NCBI GenBank assembly: GCA_035555855.1
Contig: DATMGD010000004.1
Span: forward strand, 91,250-155,249
Direction of reading: 5' to 3'
DNA: 64,000 nt
DNA from: Palsa-892 sp035555855
Lineage (GTDB): Bacteria > Pseudomonadota > Alphaproteobacteria > Rhizobiales > Xanthobacteraceae
Positions within the stretch are counted from its first letter, which is position 1, and every line of letters starts with the position of its first letter. Under the pieces are notes generated by a model. That model did no database searches. It had not been told where the DNA came from and saw nothing but the letters and a program-made list of their open reading frames with translations. Shown one piece after another: positions 16,507 through 25,339 of this stretch. Made by a program: the position numbers and the translations under genes.

Positions 16507-17342
16507 CGCGGGATAGCCAAGAGATCCTGATGGCCGACAACGCAGGTGCCGCTCGACCTGCGGGCGGCAAGCCATGCCGCGACATCGGCGGCGGGAATCT
16601 TCCCCGTTTCCAGCACCGCGTCGGCCCAGCCCTGCGCAAGCTCGGCGATCAGGTTGCGATCGCTATTGCCGAGCTGCCAGGGGCTGTCGCGCCGCTCGAC
16701 CTGATAGCCCGCGCGCTCGAAAGCTTGCGCGAGCAGGGCGGTTGCTTCCGATCCGGCAGAAGGGCCGAAGCCCTTGTCGTTGCCGAAATGACTTTCAAAT
16801 GCCGCCGTCATCGCACCGTCGAGCGGGTGCGGTGGCGACCAGGCAGCTATGCTGGAATGAGTGAGCGCCGTGTAGAAAACGGCTTTCGCTTGTGCGACGG
16901 CCGCGACGAAACGATCGATCCATTCGGCGGAGACGAGATCGAAAAGAGCCGCTGCGGTCACGAGGTCGGGTGCGTTATCGCCCCAGACGGCGGGATCGGC
17001 GGCAAGATCGGCACGCTTGAGGCCGACCAATATAGAGTGCTTGTCCTTGGCGACCTCGATGCCGTTCGCGGTCGCGCGCGAGGAATCGGCCCACGCCGAA
17101 ATCGCGTCGCACGCGGCGGCGAGGAGCGCCGGGTCGTGGTCGACGAGCGTCCAGTGCTGCACGGCCGGGAGATGCGGCGAGGTCGCACGCAAATTCGAGC
17201 CGGTGCCGGTGCCAAGATCGAAGACACTGATCGCTTCACGGCCTCGAAAATGTCCGGCGAGCCGCCCCAAAAGCTCGGCGCTGCGCGCGCTGTGATCGGC
17301 GGGCTCGCGCAAGAGAAGCCAGTCGGAAGAAAAACCGCTCAT
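16503..17342 (-). CDS. Class I SAM-dependent methyltransferase
   Basis: A 279-residue protein with a Rossmann-type SAM-binding motif, SVFDLGTGTGSNLRA, near residue 40, followed by HWTLVDHDPALLAAA (acidic loop). The rest is specific to a family I do not recognise. The ATG at 17342 overlaps the stop of the glycosyltransferase gene (ATGA), making it the last gene of a four-gene minus-strand operon (dehydrogenase, PTPS-like, glycosyltransferase, methyltransferase). Much longer upstream frames are shadows of the glycosyltransferase. A small-molecule O-, N- or C-methyltransferase for the product of that operon is the best inference. Confidence 0.85.
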   Translation of the reverse strand: MSGFSSDWLLLREPADHSARSAELLGRLAGHFRGREAISVFDLGTGTGSNLRATSPHLPAVQHWTLVDHDPALLAAACDAISAWADSSRATANGIEVAKDKHSILVGLKRADLAADPAVWGDNAPDLVTAAALFDLVSAEWIDRFVAAVAQAKAVFYTALTHSSIAAWSPPHPLDGAMTAAFESHFGNDKGFGPSAGSEATALLAQAFERAGYQVERRDSPWQLGNSDRNLIAELAQGWADAVLETGKIPAADVAAWLAARRSSGTCVVGHQDLLAIPR

Positions 17343-18397
17343 GCATGTGCCTTTTGCATTGAAACTTCTTGCAGGACAGCGGCGATCTTTCGCGCGGCGT
17401 CCTGCCAGCGCGGCAGCGAGGCTGCGTGAGCCCACGCCGCATCGGCGCGCTGTTTGATCTCGGCAGGGTTCGTCAGCAGCCAGCGCAGCTTCGCCGCGAG
17501 CGATTTCGCGTCGCCCGGCGCAACGAACACGCCGGCGCTCGCGGGCACCGTTTTCGTGACCGCGCCGCCTTCGCAGGCGACGACCGGCAGGCCGCGCGCC
17601 AGCGCCTCGGTGAAGGCCATGCCGTAACCCTCGAAATGCGAGGGCAACACAAAGAGCGTCGCCCGGTCGTATTCTTCGCCAAGTTCGTGATCGGTGAGGG
17701 TGCCGAGCAACTGCACGCGCTGCTCTAGTTTCGCATCGGCAATCTGGCGGCGCAGCTTGTCGGCGGTCGCAAGATCGCGGTCGAAGCTGCCGGCGATCCG
17801 GCATTGCCAGTCAAGATCGGCAAGCTCGTTGAGCGCCGCCACCAGCGTGTCGAAACCCTTGCGCGGCGTGATCGAGCCGACGCCGAGCAGGCGCACTTCA
17901 TTGTCGCCGCGCGCGCGCGGTGCGGGCTCGGTGCCGGGCTCGGCAACCGTGATGCGCGAACGCGCGACATCGAAATCCTGCACCAGAAAATCGGCTGTCG
18001 TCGTGCTCGTCACGACGACGCGCGGCGTGCGCGTCAGTGCGTCGCGCTCAAGTGCATGCAGCACTTTCGCGCGCTCCGGCGCGACGCCGGTTTCGTAAGC
18101 CAGCGGATGATGGACGAGCGCGATATAGCGGCGCGGCACGCGATCCAAAATCGCGGCGGGCAGCGCACCGAGCGCGAGCCCGTCGAACAGGATCGCGGCG
18201 CCTTCGGGCGTCGAGGCCAGCGCGCGTTCGGTCGCGGCAAGGCTCGCTTGCGAAGGCGAGGGGAAATCGCCGGGCAGCGCGAGGTGGCGCATGTTCCAGC
18301 CGAGCGCGCGCAATTCTTCTATCACCCGCGCGTCGTATTTATAGCCGCCGGTGGGCGTCGAAAGCTCGCCGGGAATGGCGAACCAGGCATTAGGCAC
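17339..18397 (-). CDS. GT4-type glycosyltransferase (glycosyltransferase family 1 fold)
   Basis: A 352-residue GT-B glycosyltransferase. The N-terminal acceptor domain begins PNAWFAIPGELSTPTGGYKYDARVIEELRALGW; the C-terminal donor domain has VRLLGVGSITPRKGFDTLVAALNEL and the EX7E motif in PSHFEGYGMAFTEALARGLPVVACEGGA. It lacks membrane segments. It overlaps the PTPS-like gene upstream by 8 bp and the methyltransferase gene downstream by 4 bp, so it works in the same pathway. In Cyanobacteria and green sulfur bacteria, glycosyltransferases decorate pterins; whether that happens here is inference. Confidence 0.92.
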   Translation of the reverse strand: MPNAWFAIPGELSTPTGGYKYDARVIEELRALGWNMRHLALPGDFPSPSQASLAATERALASTPEGAAILFDGLALGALPAAILDRVPRRYIALVHHPLAYETGVAPERAKVLHALERDALTRTPRVVVTSTTTADFLVQDFDVARSRITVAEPGTEPAPRARGDNEVRLLGVGSITPRKGFDTLVAALNELADLDWQCRIAGSFDRDLATADKLRRQIADAKLEQRVQLLGTLTDHELGEEYDRATLFVLPSHFEGYGMAFTEALARGLPVVACEGGAVTKTVPASAGVFVAPGDAKSLAAKLRWLLTNPAEIKQRADAAWAHAASLPRWQDAARKIAAVLQEVSMQKAHA

Positions 18398-18794
18398 TGA
18401 CAGGGCCCTCGAACCATGCGCGCGCGACGTGCGACTCGTGCAGCGAGACGCGGATGCGCGTGACGCCGTTCGATTCTTCGCCGAGCGCGCCTTTTTTCAG
18501 CGCCTCGACCATCTTGTCGAAGACGTAGCGCGAGAGTGTTTCGGTCGTCGTCTGCATGCCCTTGAACTGCGGCAGCGCGTCGAGGTTCTGGTAGTTGAGC
18601 GGCTTCAGGATCGCCTTCAGCTCGTCGATGGCGCGGCCGATATCGACGACGACGGAATTCGCGCTCAACTCCTCGCGAAAGAACGCGACATCGACCACGA
18701 ACGTCGCGCCGTGCAGCGCCTGCGCCGGGCCGAACATCTCGCCCTTGAAACTATGCGCGATCATGATGTGGTCGCGGACTTCGACGGCGTACAT
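18390..18794 (-). CDS. 6-pyruvoyl-tetrahydropterin synthase / QueD-like protein with degenerate active site
   Basis: A 134-residue protein with the overall PTPS/QueD pattern: MIAHSF (first zinc His, H14), LHGATF (H28), SVVVDIGRAIDELK, TTTETLSRYVFDKM and RVSLHESHVARAWF. Several family-defining residues are changed: the Cys four before the HGH motif is Ala (A24), the second His of HGH is Ala (A30), and the catalytic Asp-His of LDHxxLN reads N67-Y68. A standard synthase reaction is therefore doubtful; it could be a binding protein, an isomerase or a new enzyme. ATG 18794 has AAGAGG upstream, 24 bp after the dehydrogenase gene. These residue assignments come from alignment by eye. Confidence 0.8.
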   Translation of the reverse strand: MYAVEVRDHIMIAHSFKGEMFGPAQALHGATFVVDVAFFREELSANSVVVDIGRAIDELKAILKPLNYQNLDALPQFKGMQTTTETLSRYVFDKMVEALKKGALGEESNGVTRIRVSLHESHVARAWFEGPVSA

Positions 18795-18818
18795 TGAGAA
18801 ACCTCTTGCTTGGGAAAA

Positions 18819-19865
18819 TCAGTAACGAACCAGCGCGCCGACGCCCGGCGCACCGGGCGCGAACAGGCGCGGCAATTCCTGCGGCAGCTTTTCAAACGGC
18901 ACCTGCTCGCCGAGCAGCGCGTCTAGCTTCGCATCGGCGAGGAGCCGCACGGCGGCTTCCAGCCGGCGGCGATAATTCCAGCGCGGCTTGCGCCAGGCGG
19001 GAATTTCGCCGACCTGACTCGAAACGAGTTTCAGCCGCCGCGAATGAAAGGAGCCGCCGAGCGACAACGCGCAGGCGCCGCTGCCGTGCCAGCTCGCTTC
19101 GACGATGGTCGCTTCCATGCCCGCGCATTCGAATGCGAGCGCGAGGCCTTTTTCGGTGGCGCTGGTGTGGATCACGAGATCGGCGTCATGCGGCGCGGCC
19201 TTGGGCTCGGCGAAGTGCGCGCCGATTTTTTCAGCAAGTTGTGCACGTGAAGGGTCGATATCGACGAGCGTGACTTCTGCACCGGGCAGCTTTGCCGCGA
19301 GCGAAGCGACGAGAAGCCCGACGATGCCCGCGCCGATGACGACGATGCGGTCACCGGGCGCCGCGTGGGCGTCCCACAGAATGTTGATGGATGTTTCCAG
19401 ATTGGCCGTCAGCACCGCGCGCTGCGGCGGGATGTTGTCCGGGAGCACGATGGCGCGCTCGGCGGCAAGCGTGAAGCGGCTCTGGTGCGGGTAGAGCGCG
19501 AAGATGTTCTTGCCGATCAAGCCTTCGGGTCCGGCTTCGACGGTGCCGACCGCGGCGTAGCCGTATTTCACCGGGAAGGGGAAATCGCCCTCCTGCGCCG
19601 GCGCCCGCATGCGCTGCCATTCGCTGTCCGGAACGCGGCCCTGAAAAACGAGGCGCTCGGTGCCCCGGCTCAGGCCCGAATAGAGCATCCGCACTTGCAG
19701 TTCGTCCGCTTTCGGCATCGGCAATACGGCCGGGCGCAGCTCGGCAACGCCCGGTGCGATATACCAGAGGGCCTCGGCTGCGGTTGTGCTGGCGGGATGC
19801 GGATGTGGTTTCACCGGAGCTTCATCGCATAGGGCTTTTCCCCCGCCAAGCTCCCGCAGAACCAT
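18819..19865 (-). CDS. Medium-chain (zinc-binding alcohol) dehydrogenase family protein
   Basis: A 348-residue MDR-superfamily protein. The N-terminal catalytic domain has QVRMLYSGLSRGTERLVFQGRVP in place of the usual zinc ligand GICGTD, so it lacks the Cys ligand; this is seen in a subgroup that includes BchC-like enzymes. The nucleotide-binding motif GDRIVVIGAGIVGLLVASLAAKLPGAEVTLVDIDPSR is intact. It is the first gene of the minus-strand operon with the PTPS-like, glycosyltransferase and methyltransferase genes, so it may reduce a keto group of their common intermediate. ATG 19865 faces opgH across ~125 bp. Confidence 0.87.
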   Translation of the reverse strand: MVLRELGGGKALCDEAPVKPHPHPASTTAAEALWYIAPGVAELRPAVLPMPKADELQVRMLYSGLSRGTERLVFQGRVPDSEWQRMRAPAQEGDFPFPVKYGYAAVGTVEAGPEGLIGKNIFALYPHQSRFTLAAERAIVLPDNIPPQRAVLTANLETSINILWDAHAAPGDRIVVIGAGIVGLLVASLAAKLPGAEVTLVDIDPSRAQLAEKIGAHFAEPKAAPHDADLVIHTSATEKGLALAFECAGMEATIVEASWHGSGACALSLGGSFHSRRLKLVSSQVGEIPAWRKPRWNYRRRLEAAVRLLADAKLDALLGEQVPFEKLPQELPRLFAPGAPGVGALVRY

Positions 19866-19992
19866 GATCCGGCCACGGTCGCGCTTATGCTAAATGGCGG
19901 GCAGGGATGGGCGAACGGCCCAGAATCTGCTTAGAAACCGCCGTTTCGGTATCGCCTCCGGCGGACCGTCCCCGATTTTTAAGGAAATTTGC

Positions 19993-21801
19993 GTGTCGCT
20001 CGACCCCACTGTCGCCAAAGCGCCCGAGGCGTCCGGGAAATCGGCTGAACCTCCGGTACAGCGCCGGCTCACCCCGACCGGGACCCAGTCCGCTGCCGCC
20101 GTGACCGTGCGGCGCGCAGGCTTCGCGATTGTCTGCTTCGCCACGCTCGTGTTGATGACTGAACGTCTCGTGCACATCCTCGCGGGCGACGGCTTCGGCG
20201 TCATCGACACGCTGATCGTGCTTTGCTTCGTCACGCTGATCCCGTGGTCGATCCTCGGCTTCTGGAATTCATTTCTCGGCTTTGTGCTGTGGTTCCTGCC
20301 CAGGCCATTGGAGGCCATCAATCCGGTCGCAGCGAAAGCGCGCGACGACGATCCGGTTTTCATCCGCACCGCGATCCTGATGACGCTTCGCAACGAAAAT
20401 CCGGCACGCGCCTTCAAGCGCCTGCGTACGATCCGTGCGAGTTTGGAGGCGACGGGCCTCGGCGAGCATTTCGATTATTATGTTCTGAGCGACTCTTCCA
20501 TTCCCGAAGTGATCGCAGCCGAGCGCGCGGCCTATGCTGCGTGGATCACCGAATTTCCGAGCGTCGATCGGTTGGTCTATCGTCACCGCGAAAACAACGA
20601 AGGCTTCAAGGCCGGAAACGTCCGCGATTTTTGCGAGCGCTGGGGCAAGCAATATGAAGTCATGTTGCCGCTCGACGCCGACAGCCTGATGACGGGTCCC
20701 GCCATCGTTCGCATGGTGCGCATCATGCAGGCCAATCCGCGGCTCGGCATTTTGCAGAGCCTCGTCGTCGGCTTGCCGACATCGAGTTTCTTCGCGCGCG
20801 TCTTCCAGTTCGGCATGCGTTTCGGCATGCGCACCTTCACGAGCGGCAGCGCGTGGTGGCACGCCGACTGCGGGCCGTTCTGGGGCCACAACGCGGCGGT
20901 GCGCGTCGCGCCGTTCACCGATTTTTGCAAACTGCCGGTGCTGCCCGGTAAGCCGCCGTTCGGCGGGCCGATTCTGTCGCACGATCAGGTCGAGGCGGCG
21001 ATGATGCGCCGCGCCGGGTTCGAGGCGCGCGTTCTGCCGCGCGAGGAGGGCAGCTACGAGGACAATCCGCCTGCGCTTCTCGATTTCGTGCGGCGCGATC
21101 TGCGCTGGTGCAACGGCAACCTGCAATATTTTCGGATCATGGGCCTGCCGGCGCTTCTGCCGACGACGCGCGCCAACATCGCCATGGCGATCCAGATGTT
21201 CTTCGTCTCGCCGGCGACGATCTTGCTCGCGATCTTCGCAGCGATTGCCGCGGCGATGTGGCCGGCGGATGTCGCGTTCCCCGCCAGGGAAGCGTTCTGG
21301 TTCTATGTCGTTTTCCTTGCGATGTATTTCGCGCCGAAATGGTTCGGCGTTCTGGAATCGCTCCTGCGTAACCCGAAAGAGTTCGGGGGCGTCGGGCGGT
21401 TGCTGGCGGGCTTTGCCACCGAAACGCTCTTTACCTTCGTGCTCTCGCCGGTTTCGTGGTTCAATCAGGCGATGTTCATGACCGCGCTTTTATTCGGCAA
21501 GACGCAGGGCTGGGGCTCGCAACAGCGCGACGGCTATCGCGTGGCGTGGGTTGCCGCCGCGCGCGACCTGTGGCCGGCAACAGCGTTTGGTGTCCTGATG
21601 CTCGCCTTCCTCACGGTTACGGCACCGGCGTCGATTCCGTGGTTCCTGCCGCTGCTCGGGGGCCTTGTTTTGTCGATTCCGTTTGCCGTATTCACCACTT
21701 CACCGGCGGTGGGGGAAGCCGCTGTGCGCTGGCGGCTGTGCGCGATCCCGGAAGAGTTCGACACACCGGCCGAGATTTCCACGCTGCTCGCGCCACACTG
21801 A
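19993..21801 (+). CDS. opgH: Glucans biosynthesis glucosyltransferase MdoH/OpgH
   Basis: A 602-residue inner-membrane family 2 glycosyltransferase that polymerises UDP-glucose into the backbone of osmoregulated periplasmic glucans. Two N-terminal membrane segments are followed by the GT2 domain with ILMTLRNENPARAFKRL, the VMLPLDADSLMTG (DxD-like) motif, HADCGPFWGHNAAVR, LSHDQVEAA and RRDLRWCNGNLQYF (QxxRW-type), then about five membrane helices. GTG 19993 is chosen because AAGGAA lies 6 bases upstream; ATG 19894 would add 33 residues. The usual partner opgG is not adjacent; an FkbM methyltransferase gene follows 25 bp downstream. Confidence 0.9.
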   Translation: MSLDPTVAKAPEASGKSAEPPVQRRLTPTGTQSAAAVTVRRAGFAIVCFATLVLMTERLVHILAGDGFGVIDTLIVLCFVTLIPWSILGFWNSFLGFVLWFLPRPLEAINPVAAKARDDDPVFIRTAILMTLRNENPARAFKRLRTIRASLEATGLGEHFDYYVLSDSSIPEVIAAERAAYAAWITEFPSVDRLVYRHRENNEGFKAGNVRDFCERWGKQYEVMLPLDADSLMTGPAIVRMVRIMQANPRLGILQSLVVGLPTSSFFARVFQFGMRFGMRTFTSGSAWWHADCGPFWGHNAAVRVAPFTDFCKLPVLPGKPPFGGPILSHDQVEAAMMRRAGFEARVLPREEGSYEDNPPALLDFVRRDLRWCNGNLQYFRIMGLPALLPTTRANIAMAIQMFFVSPATILLAIFAAIAAAMWPADVAFPAREAFWFYVVFLAMYFAPKWFGVLESLLRNPKEFGGVGRLLAGFATETLFTFVLSPVSWFNQAMFMTALLFGKTQGWGSQQRDGYRVAWVAAARDLWPATAFGVLMLAFLTVTAPASIPWFLPLLGGLVLSIPFAVFTTSPAVGEAAVRWRLCAIPEEFDTPAEISTLLAPH

Positions 21802-21826
21802 GAAAGCTGCAAAAGAAAGTTTGAAG

Positions 21827-22600
21827 ATGGGGGCTCCTTTCGCGACGATCCGCGGCGTTCTGCGCTCGCTCCGGATTTACTACGGCAATCCCGCGCAGAA
21901 GCGCGCGATGGATGCGCTCTACCATCGCTTCTTGCGCCCCGGCGATCTTGCCTTTGACATCGGCGCCCATGTCGGCGATCGCGTTGCTTCGTTCCGCCGG
22001 CTCGGTGCACGCGTCGTCGCGGTCGAACCGCAACCCGCGCTCGTCTTCACGCTGCGGCTGCTCTACGCCTTCGACAAGCAAGTAATCATCGAGCCGGTGG
22101 CGCTCGGGCCGAAAAGCGGCACCGTCGAATTGAAGCTCAATCCGCCGAACCCGACGGTCGCGACCGCTTCGTCCGATTTCATTGACGCCGCCAAGGGCGC
22201 GCCGGGCTGGGAAGGCCAGCGATGGACCCGGACGCGCACCGTGCCGCTCAAGACGCTCGACGAACTGATCGCGAGTCACGGCATCCCGCGCTTCGTCAAG
22301 ATCGACGTCGAAGGCTTCGAGGATGAAGTGCTCGCGGGCTTGCATCACCCGCTGCCGATGCTCTCGTTCGAGTTCACGACTATCCAGCGCGGCGTCGCGC
22401 TAAAAGCTATCGAGCGGCTCGCACGCTCTTCGCTCTATTCGTTCAACGCCGCGATCGGCGAAAGCCAGCAGCTCGTTCATGCCGATCCGATGGACGCCAA
22501 AAATATCGCGCGCTGGCTGGAGCAACTGCCCGTCGGGGCGAATTCCGGCGACATCTACGCGAGCATCGATCCGGTTCCGCTGCGCAAGGCATCGGCCTGA
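21827..22600 (+). CDS. FkbM-family methyltransferase
   Basis: A 257-residue SAM-dependent methyltransferase of the FkbM type. The SAM motif GDLAFDIGAHVGDRVASFRRLGARVVAVEPQPA and the motif RFVKIDVEGFEDEVLAGL are diagnostic. FkbM proteins O-methylate sugars and polyketides. The ATG at 21827 lies 25 bp after opgH, with AAAGAAAG as a weak ribosome site; a frame extending back to 21665 overlaps opgH and is rejected. Its position suggests methylation of a periplasmic glucan or another surface glycan, but that is inference. Confidence 0.88.
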   Translation: MGAPFATIRGVLRSLRIYYGNPAQKRAMDALYHRFLRPGDLAFDIGAHVGDRVASFRRLGARVVAVEPQPALVFTLRLLYAFDKQVIIEPVALGPKSGTVELKLNPPNPTVATASSDFIDAAKGAPGWEGQRWTRTRTVPLKTLDELIASHGIPRFVKIDVEGFEDEVLAGLHHPLPMLSFEFTTIQRGVALKAIERLARSSLYSFNAAIGESQQLVHADPMDAKNIARWLEQLPVGANSGDIYASIDPVPLRKASA

Positions 22601-22741
22601 TCGAAATACCGCCTCGAATCTGCCGCGTAAGCCATGTCCGGGATGCGGCGCAGCCTTGTTGCTGCGCTGCTTGCCGGGCGGGGGGAAAACCGGCATCCAA
22701 GCGGACTTTCTCGCCGCCACACTCACCGTCATCATCATTTC

Positions 22742-23923
22742 GTGAAAAGCCGCCCGCGCCAGACGCCGACCCGGACCATCGTTTTTCTTGCCGCCGCGAG
22801 CTTCGCGAGCGCGGCATCGGTGCGCATTTGCGATCCGATCCTGCCGGAGATCGCGCGGAGCTTCGATACCTCGATCGGCAATGCGTCCACCGTCATTACG
22901 ACCTTCGGCGGCATGTACGCGGCGGCGCAGCTTCTGTTCGGCTTCGTCGGCGATCGCTACGGCAAGCTCGAGACGATCGCGGTGACGACGCTTCTGTCGG
23001 TCGTCAGCGCCATGCTCTGTGCGTTTGCGCCGACGCTGCCGCTTCTGATTGCGGCACGGCTGTTCGCGGGTTTCACCGCGGCCTCGATCATCCCGCTGTC
23101 GATGGCCTGGATCGGCGACGAGATCCCTTACGAGCGGCGGCAGCCGGTGATCGCGCGCTTTCTGTTCGGCCAGATCCTCGGCCTCACTGTCGGACAGGCG
23201 ATCTCGGGCATCGCCGCCGAGCACTTCGGCTGGCGCTCGATCTTTTATGTCCTGGCGGCATGCTTTCTCGTCTCGGGCCTCGCGCTTGCGCGCGAGCTTC
23301 TGCACCGCGAGGAGTTCTACGAGCCGAAGCCGGTCGGGATCGGCGACTCGTTCCGCCAGATGGGCCGCATGCTGCGCAACGGCTGGGTCTGGGTCGTATT
23401 CACGACGGTGTTTCTCGAAGGCGCGGCGATCTTCGGCGGCAATGCCTTCATCGGCTCTTACCTGCGGCTTCAATTCAATGTGAGCTACGATGTCATCGGC
23501 CTGATCGTCAGCGGCTTCGGCATCGGCGGGCTCATCTTCGTGCTGTTCGCGCCGGCAATTGTCCGCAAGCTGCAGGAAGAAGGGCTGGTGCTGTTCGGTG
23601 GGATCTTTCTCGCCGTTTCGTTTTTCGGCATGACCGTGCTGCCGGGCCCGCTCGCCGCGGTGCCGCTCACCGTGCTTTCGGGGCTCGGCTTCTACATGCT
23701 GCACAACACGCTGCAGACCAACGCGACGCAAATGGCACCCGAGTCGCGCAGCCTTGCCGTTTCGTGCTTTGCGACCTGTCTCTTTCTCGGACAGGCGGTG
23801 GGCGTCAGCGCCGCAGCGCCTGCCTTCGACTATGCCGGGGCAATTCCGCTATTTATCGGCTCGGGCCTGATCCTGCTCCTGCTCGGGATCGCTTTTCGTT
23901 TTGCGCTGCGCCGCAAAAGCTGA
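22742..23923 (+). CDS. MFS transporter
   Basis: A ~393-residue inner-membrane transporter with 12 predicted helices. The loop 2-3 motif LLFGFVGDRYGKLETIAVTTLL matches the MFS A-motif (GxxxDRYGR/K), and the start of TM1 (TPTRTIVFLAAASFASAASVRICDPILPEIARSF) is typical of the YnfM/Bcr-like drug and metabolite exporters. The start is uncertain: GTG 22742 (MKSRPRQTPTR) gives a normal N-terminus, whereas ATG 22634 would add 36 His/Arg-rich residues. It ends with a basic RRKS tail. Substrate unknown. Confidence 0.87.
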   Translation: MKSRPRQTPTRTIVFLAAASFASAASVRICDPILPEIARSFDTSIGNASTVITTFGGMYAAAQLLFGFVGDRYGKLETIAVTTLLSVVSAMLCAFAPTLPLLIAARLFAGFTAASIIPLSMAWIGDEIPYERRQPVIARFLFGQILGLTVGQAISGIAAEHFGWRSIFYVLAACFLVSGLALARELLHREEFYEPKPVGIGDSFRQMGRMLRNGWVWVVFTTVFLEGAAIFGGNAFIGSYLRLQFNVSYDVIGLIVSGFGIGGLIFVLFAPAIVRKLQEEGLVLFGGIFLAVSFFGMTVLPGPLAAVPLTVLSGLGFYMLHNTLQTNATQMAPESRSLAVSCFATCLFLGQAVGVSAAAPAFDYAGAIPLFIGSGLILLLLGIAFRFALRRKS

Positions 23924-23995
23924 ACTTCCGGATAAGACGCATCGCCGGCAATTCGTGATATAAATTGCGCTGCATTCTCTGACCGGCGGACCACC

Positions 23996-25339
23996 ATGAA
24001 GACCGAAGACCTCATCACGCTCACTGCGACCGCAGCTGCGGCGCAAATCGCCTCACGCGCGATCTCCTCCGAAGATTTGACGCGCGCTTGTCTCTCGCGC
24101 ATCGCCGTGCGCGATGTCGAGGTGCAGGCTTTTGTCCATATCTCGCCGGAATACGCGCTGAAACAGGCGCGAGAGCGCGACCGCGAGCAGCAGGAGGGCA
24201 GGCCGACAGGGCTTCTGCACGGCGTACCGGTTGCGATCAAGGACATCTTCGACACCCACGATTTCCCGACCGAGAACGGCTGGCAAGCGCATCGCGGCCG
24301 CCGGCCGACCGCCGATGCCGCGGCCGTGGCGCGCCTTCGCCGCGCCGGCGCGGTCATTCTCGGCAAAACCGTCACCACCGAATGCGCCTATTATTTTCCG
24401 GGGCCGACGCGCAACCCGCACGACATCAAGCGCACGCCGGGCGGATCGTCGTCCGGTTCGGCAGCAGCGGTCGCGGCTAACATGGTGCCGCTCGCGCTCG
24501 GCAGTCAGACCAACGGCTCGGTCATCCGCCCGGCATCGTTCTGCGGCGTGTTCGGCGGCAAGCCGAGCCACGGCCTGATCTCGCGTGCGCGCGTGCTGTC
24601 GCTTTCCAAAAATCTCGACCATGTCGGCGTCTTCGCGCGCTCGATCGACGACATCGTCCTCGCCTATGACGTGCTCGCGGGGCCGGACCCCGACGATATC
24701 GATACCGCGAAAACGGCGTTGCCGTCGTTTCGCGCGGTCCTGCGCAAGAACGGCGAGACCGCGCCGAAATTCGCCTTCGTCCGCACGCCGCACTGGGACG
24801 ATGCCGACCTTGAGACGCGCGCGCTGTTCAACCGTTTTGTCGCCGACCTCGGCAGCCACGCCGCGCCTGTCGATTTCCCCTCGAAGTTCGCCGACTGCTG
24901 GCCGTCACAGCGCGCCATCATGGCGGTCGATATGAACAGGAGCTTCGGCGCCGAGGCCCGCAAGCTTCCCGGAAAATCGAGCGAGATGCTGATGAAATTG
25001 CTCGACGAGGGGCAGAGCATTCCGGCGGAATATTACGACAAGCTGATCGCCAACGTGCCGGTGCTGCGGGCGCTGTTCGAGGACGGCATCAAGGGCTTCG
25101 ATGTCGCGATTACGCCCGCCGCCAAGGGCGAGGCACCGATGGCGGATTCGACCGGCGATCCGGTATTCTGCACGCCTTGGTCGCTGCTCGGCGTGCCGTC
25201 GATCACGCTGCCGATGCTGCGCGGCGAGCACGGATTGCCGATCGGCGTGCAGATCGTCGGGCGCAAGGGCGACGATGCCGGTGTGTTGCGCGCGGCGCGC
25301 TGGCTGTGGCGCAATTCGAGCTTCAGGCCGGCTGCCTGA
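23996..25339 (+). CDS. Amidase (amidase-signature family)
   Basis: A 447-residue amidase-signature hydrolase. The Ser-cisSer-Lys triad is visible: Lys in GVPVAIKDIFDTHDFPTENG, and the Gly/Ser-rich GGSSSGSAAAVAANMVPLALGSQTNGSVIRPASFCGVFGGKPSHG. Family members include GatA, and amide, urea, malonamide and nitrile-derived amide hydrolases; with no GatB/GatC gene nearby this is more likely catabolic or detoxifying. ATG 23996 follows GGCGGACCACC. The 3' end overlaps the convergent pcp gene by 17 bp. Confidence 0.9.
   Translation: MKTEDLITLTATAAAAQIASRAISSEDLTRACLSRIAVRDVEVQAFVHISPEYALKQARERDREQQEGRPTGLLHGVPVAIKDIFDTHDFPTENGWQAHRGRRPTADAAAVARLRRAGAVILGKTVTTECAYYFPGPTRNPHDIKRTPGGSSSGSAAAVAANMVPLALGSQTNGSVIRPASFCGVFGGKPSHGLISRARVLSLSKNLDHVGVFARSIDDIVLAYDVLAGPDPDDIDTAKTALPSFRAVLRKNGETAPKFAFVRTPHWDDADLETRALFNRFVADLGSHAAPVDFPSKFADCWPSQRAIMAVDMNRSFGAEARKLPGKSSEMLMKLLDEGQSIPAEYYDKLIANVPVLRALFEDGIKGFDVAITPAAKGEAPMADSTGDPVFCTPWSLLGVPSITLPMLRGEHGLPIGVQIVGRKGDDAGVLRAARWLWRNSSFRPAA

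Noticed and set aside
15524..19865. Classical biopterin/phenylalanine hydroxylase system
   Set aside because: phhB is present but no aromatic amino acid hydroxylase, and the PTPS-like protein lacks key catalytic residues.
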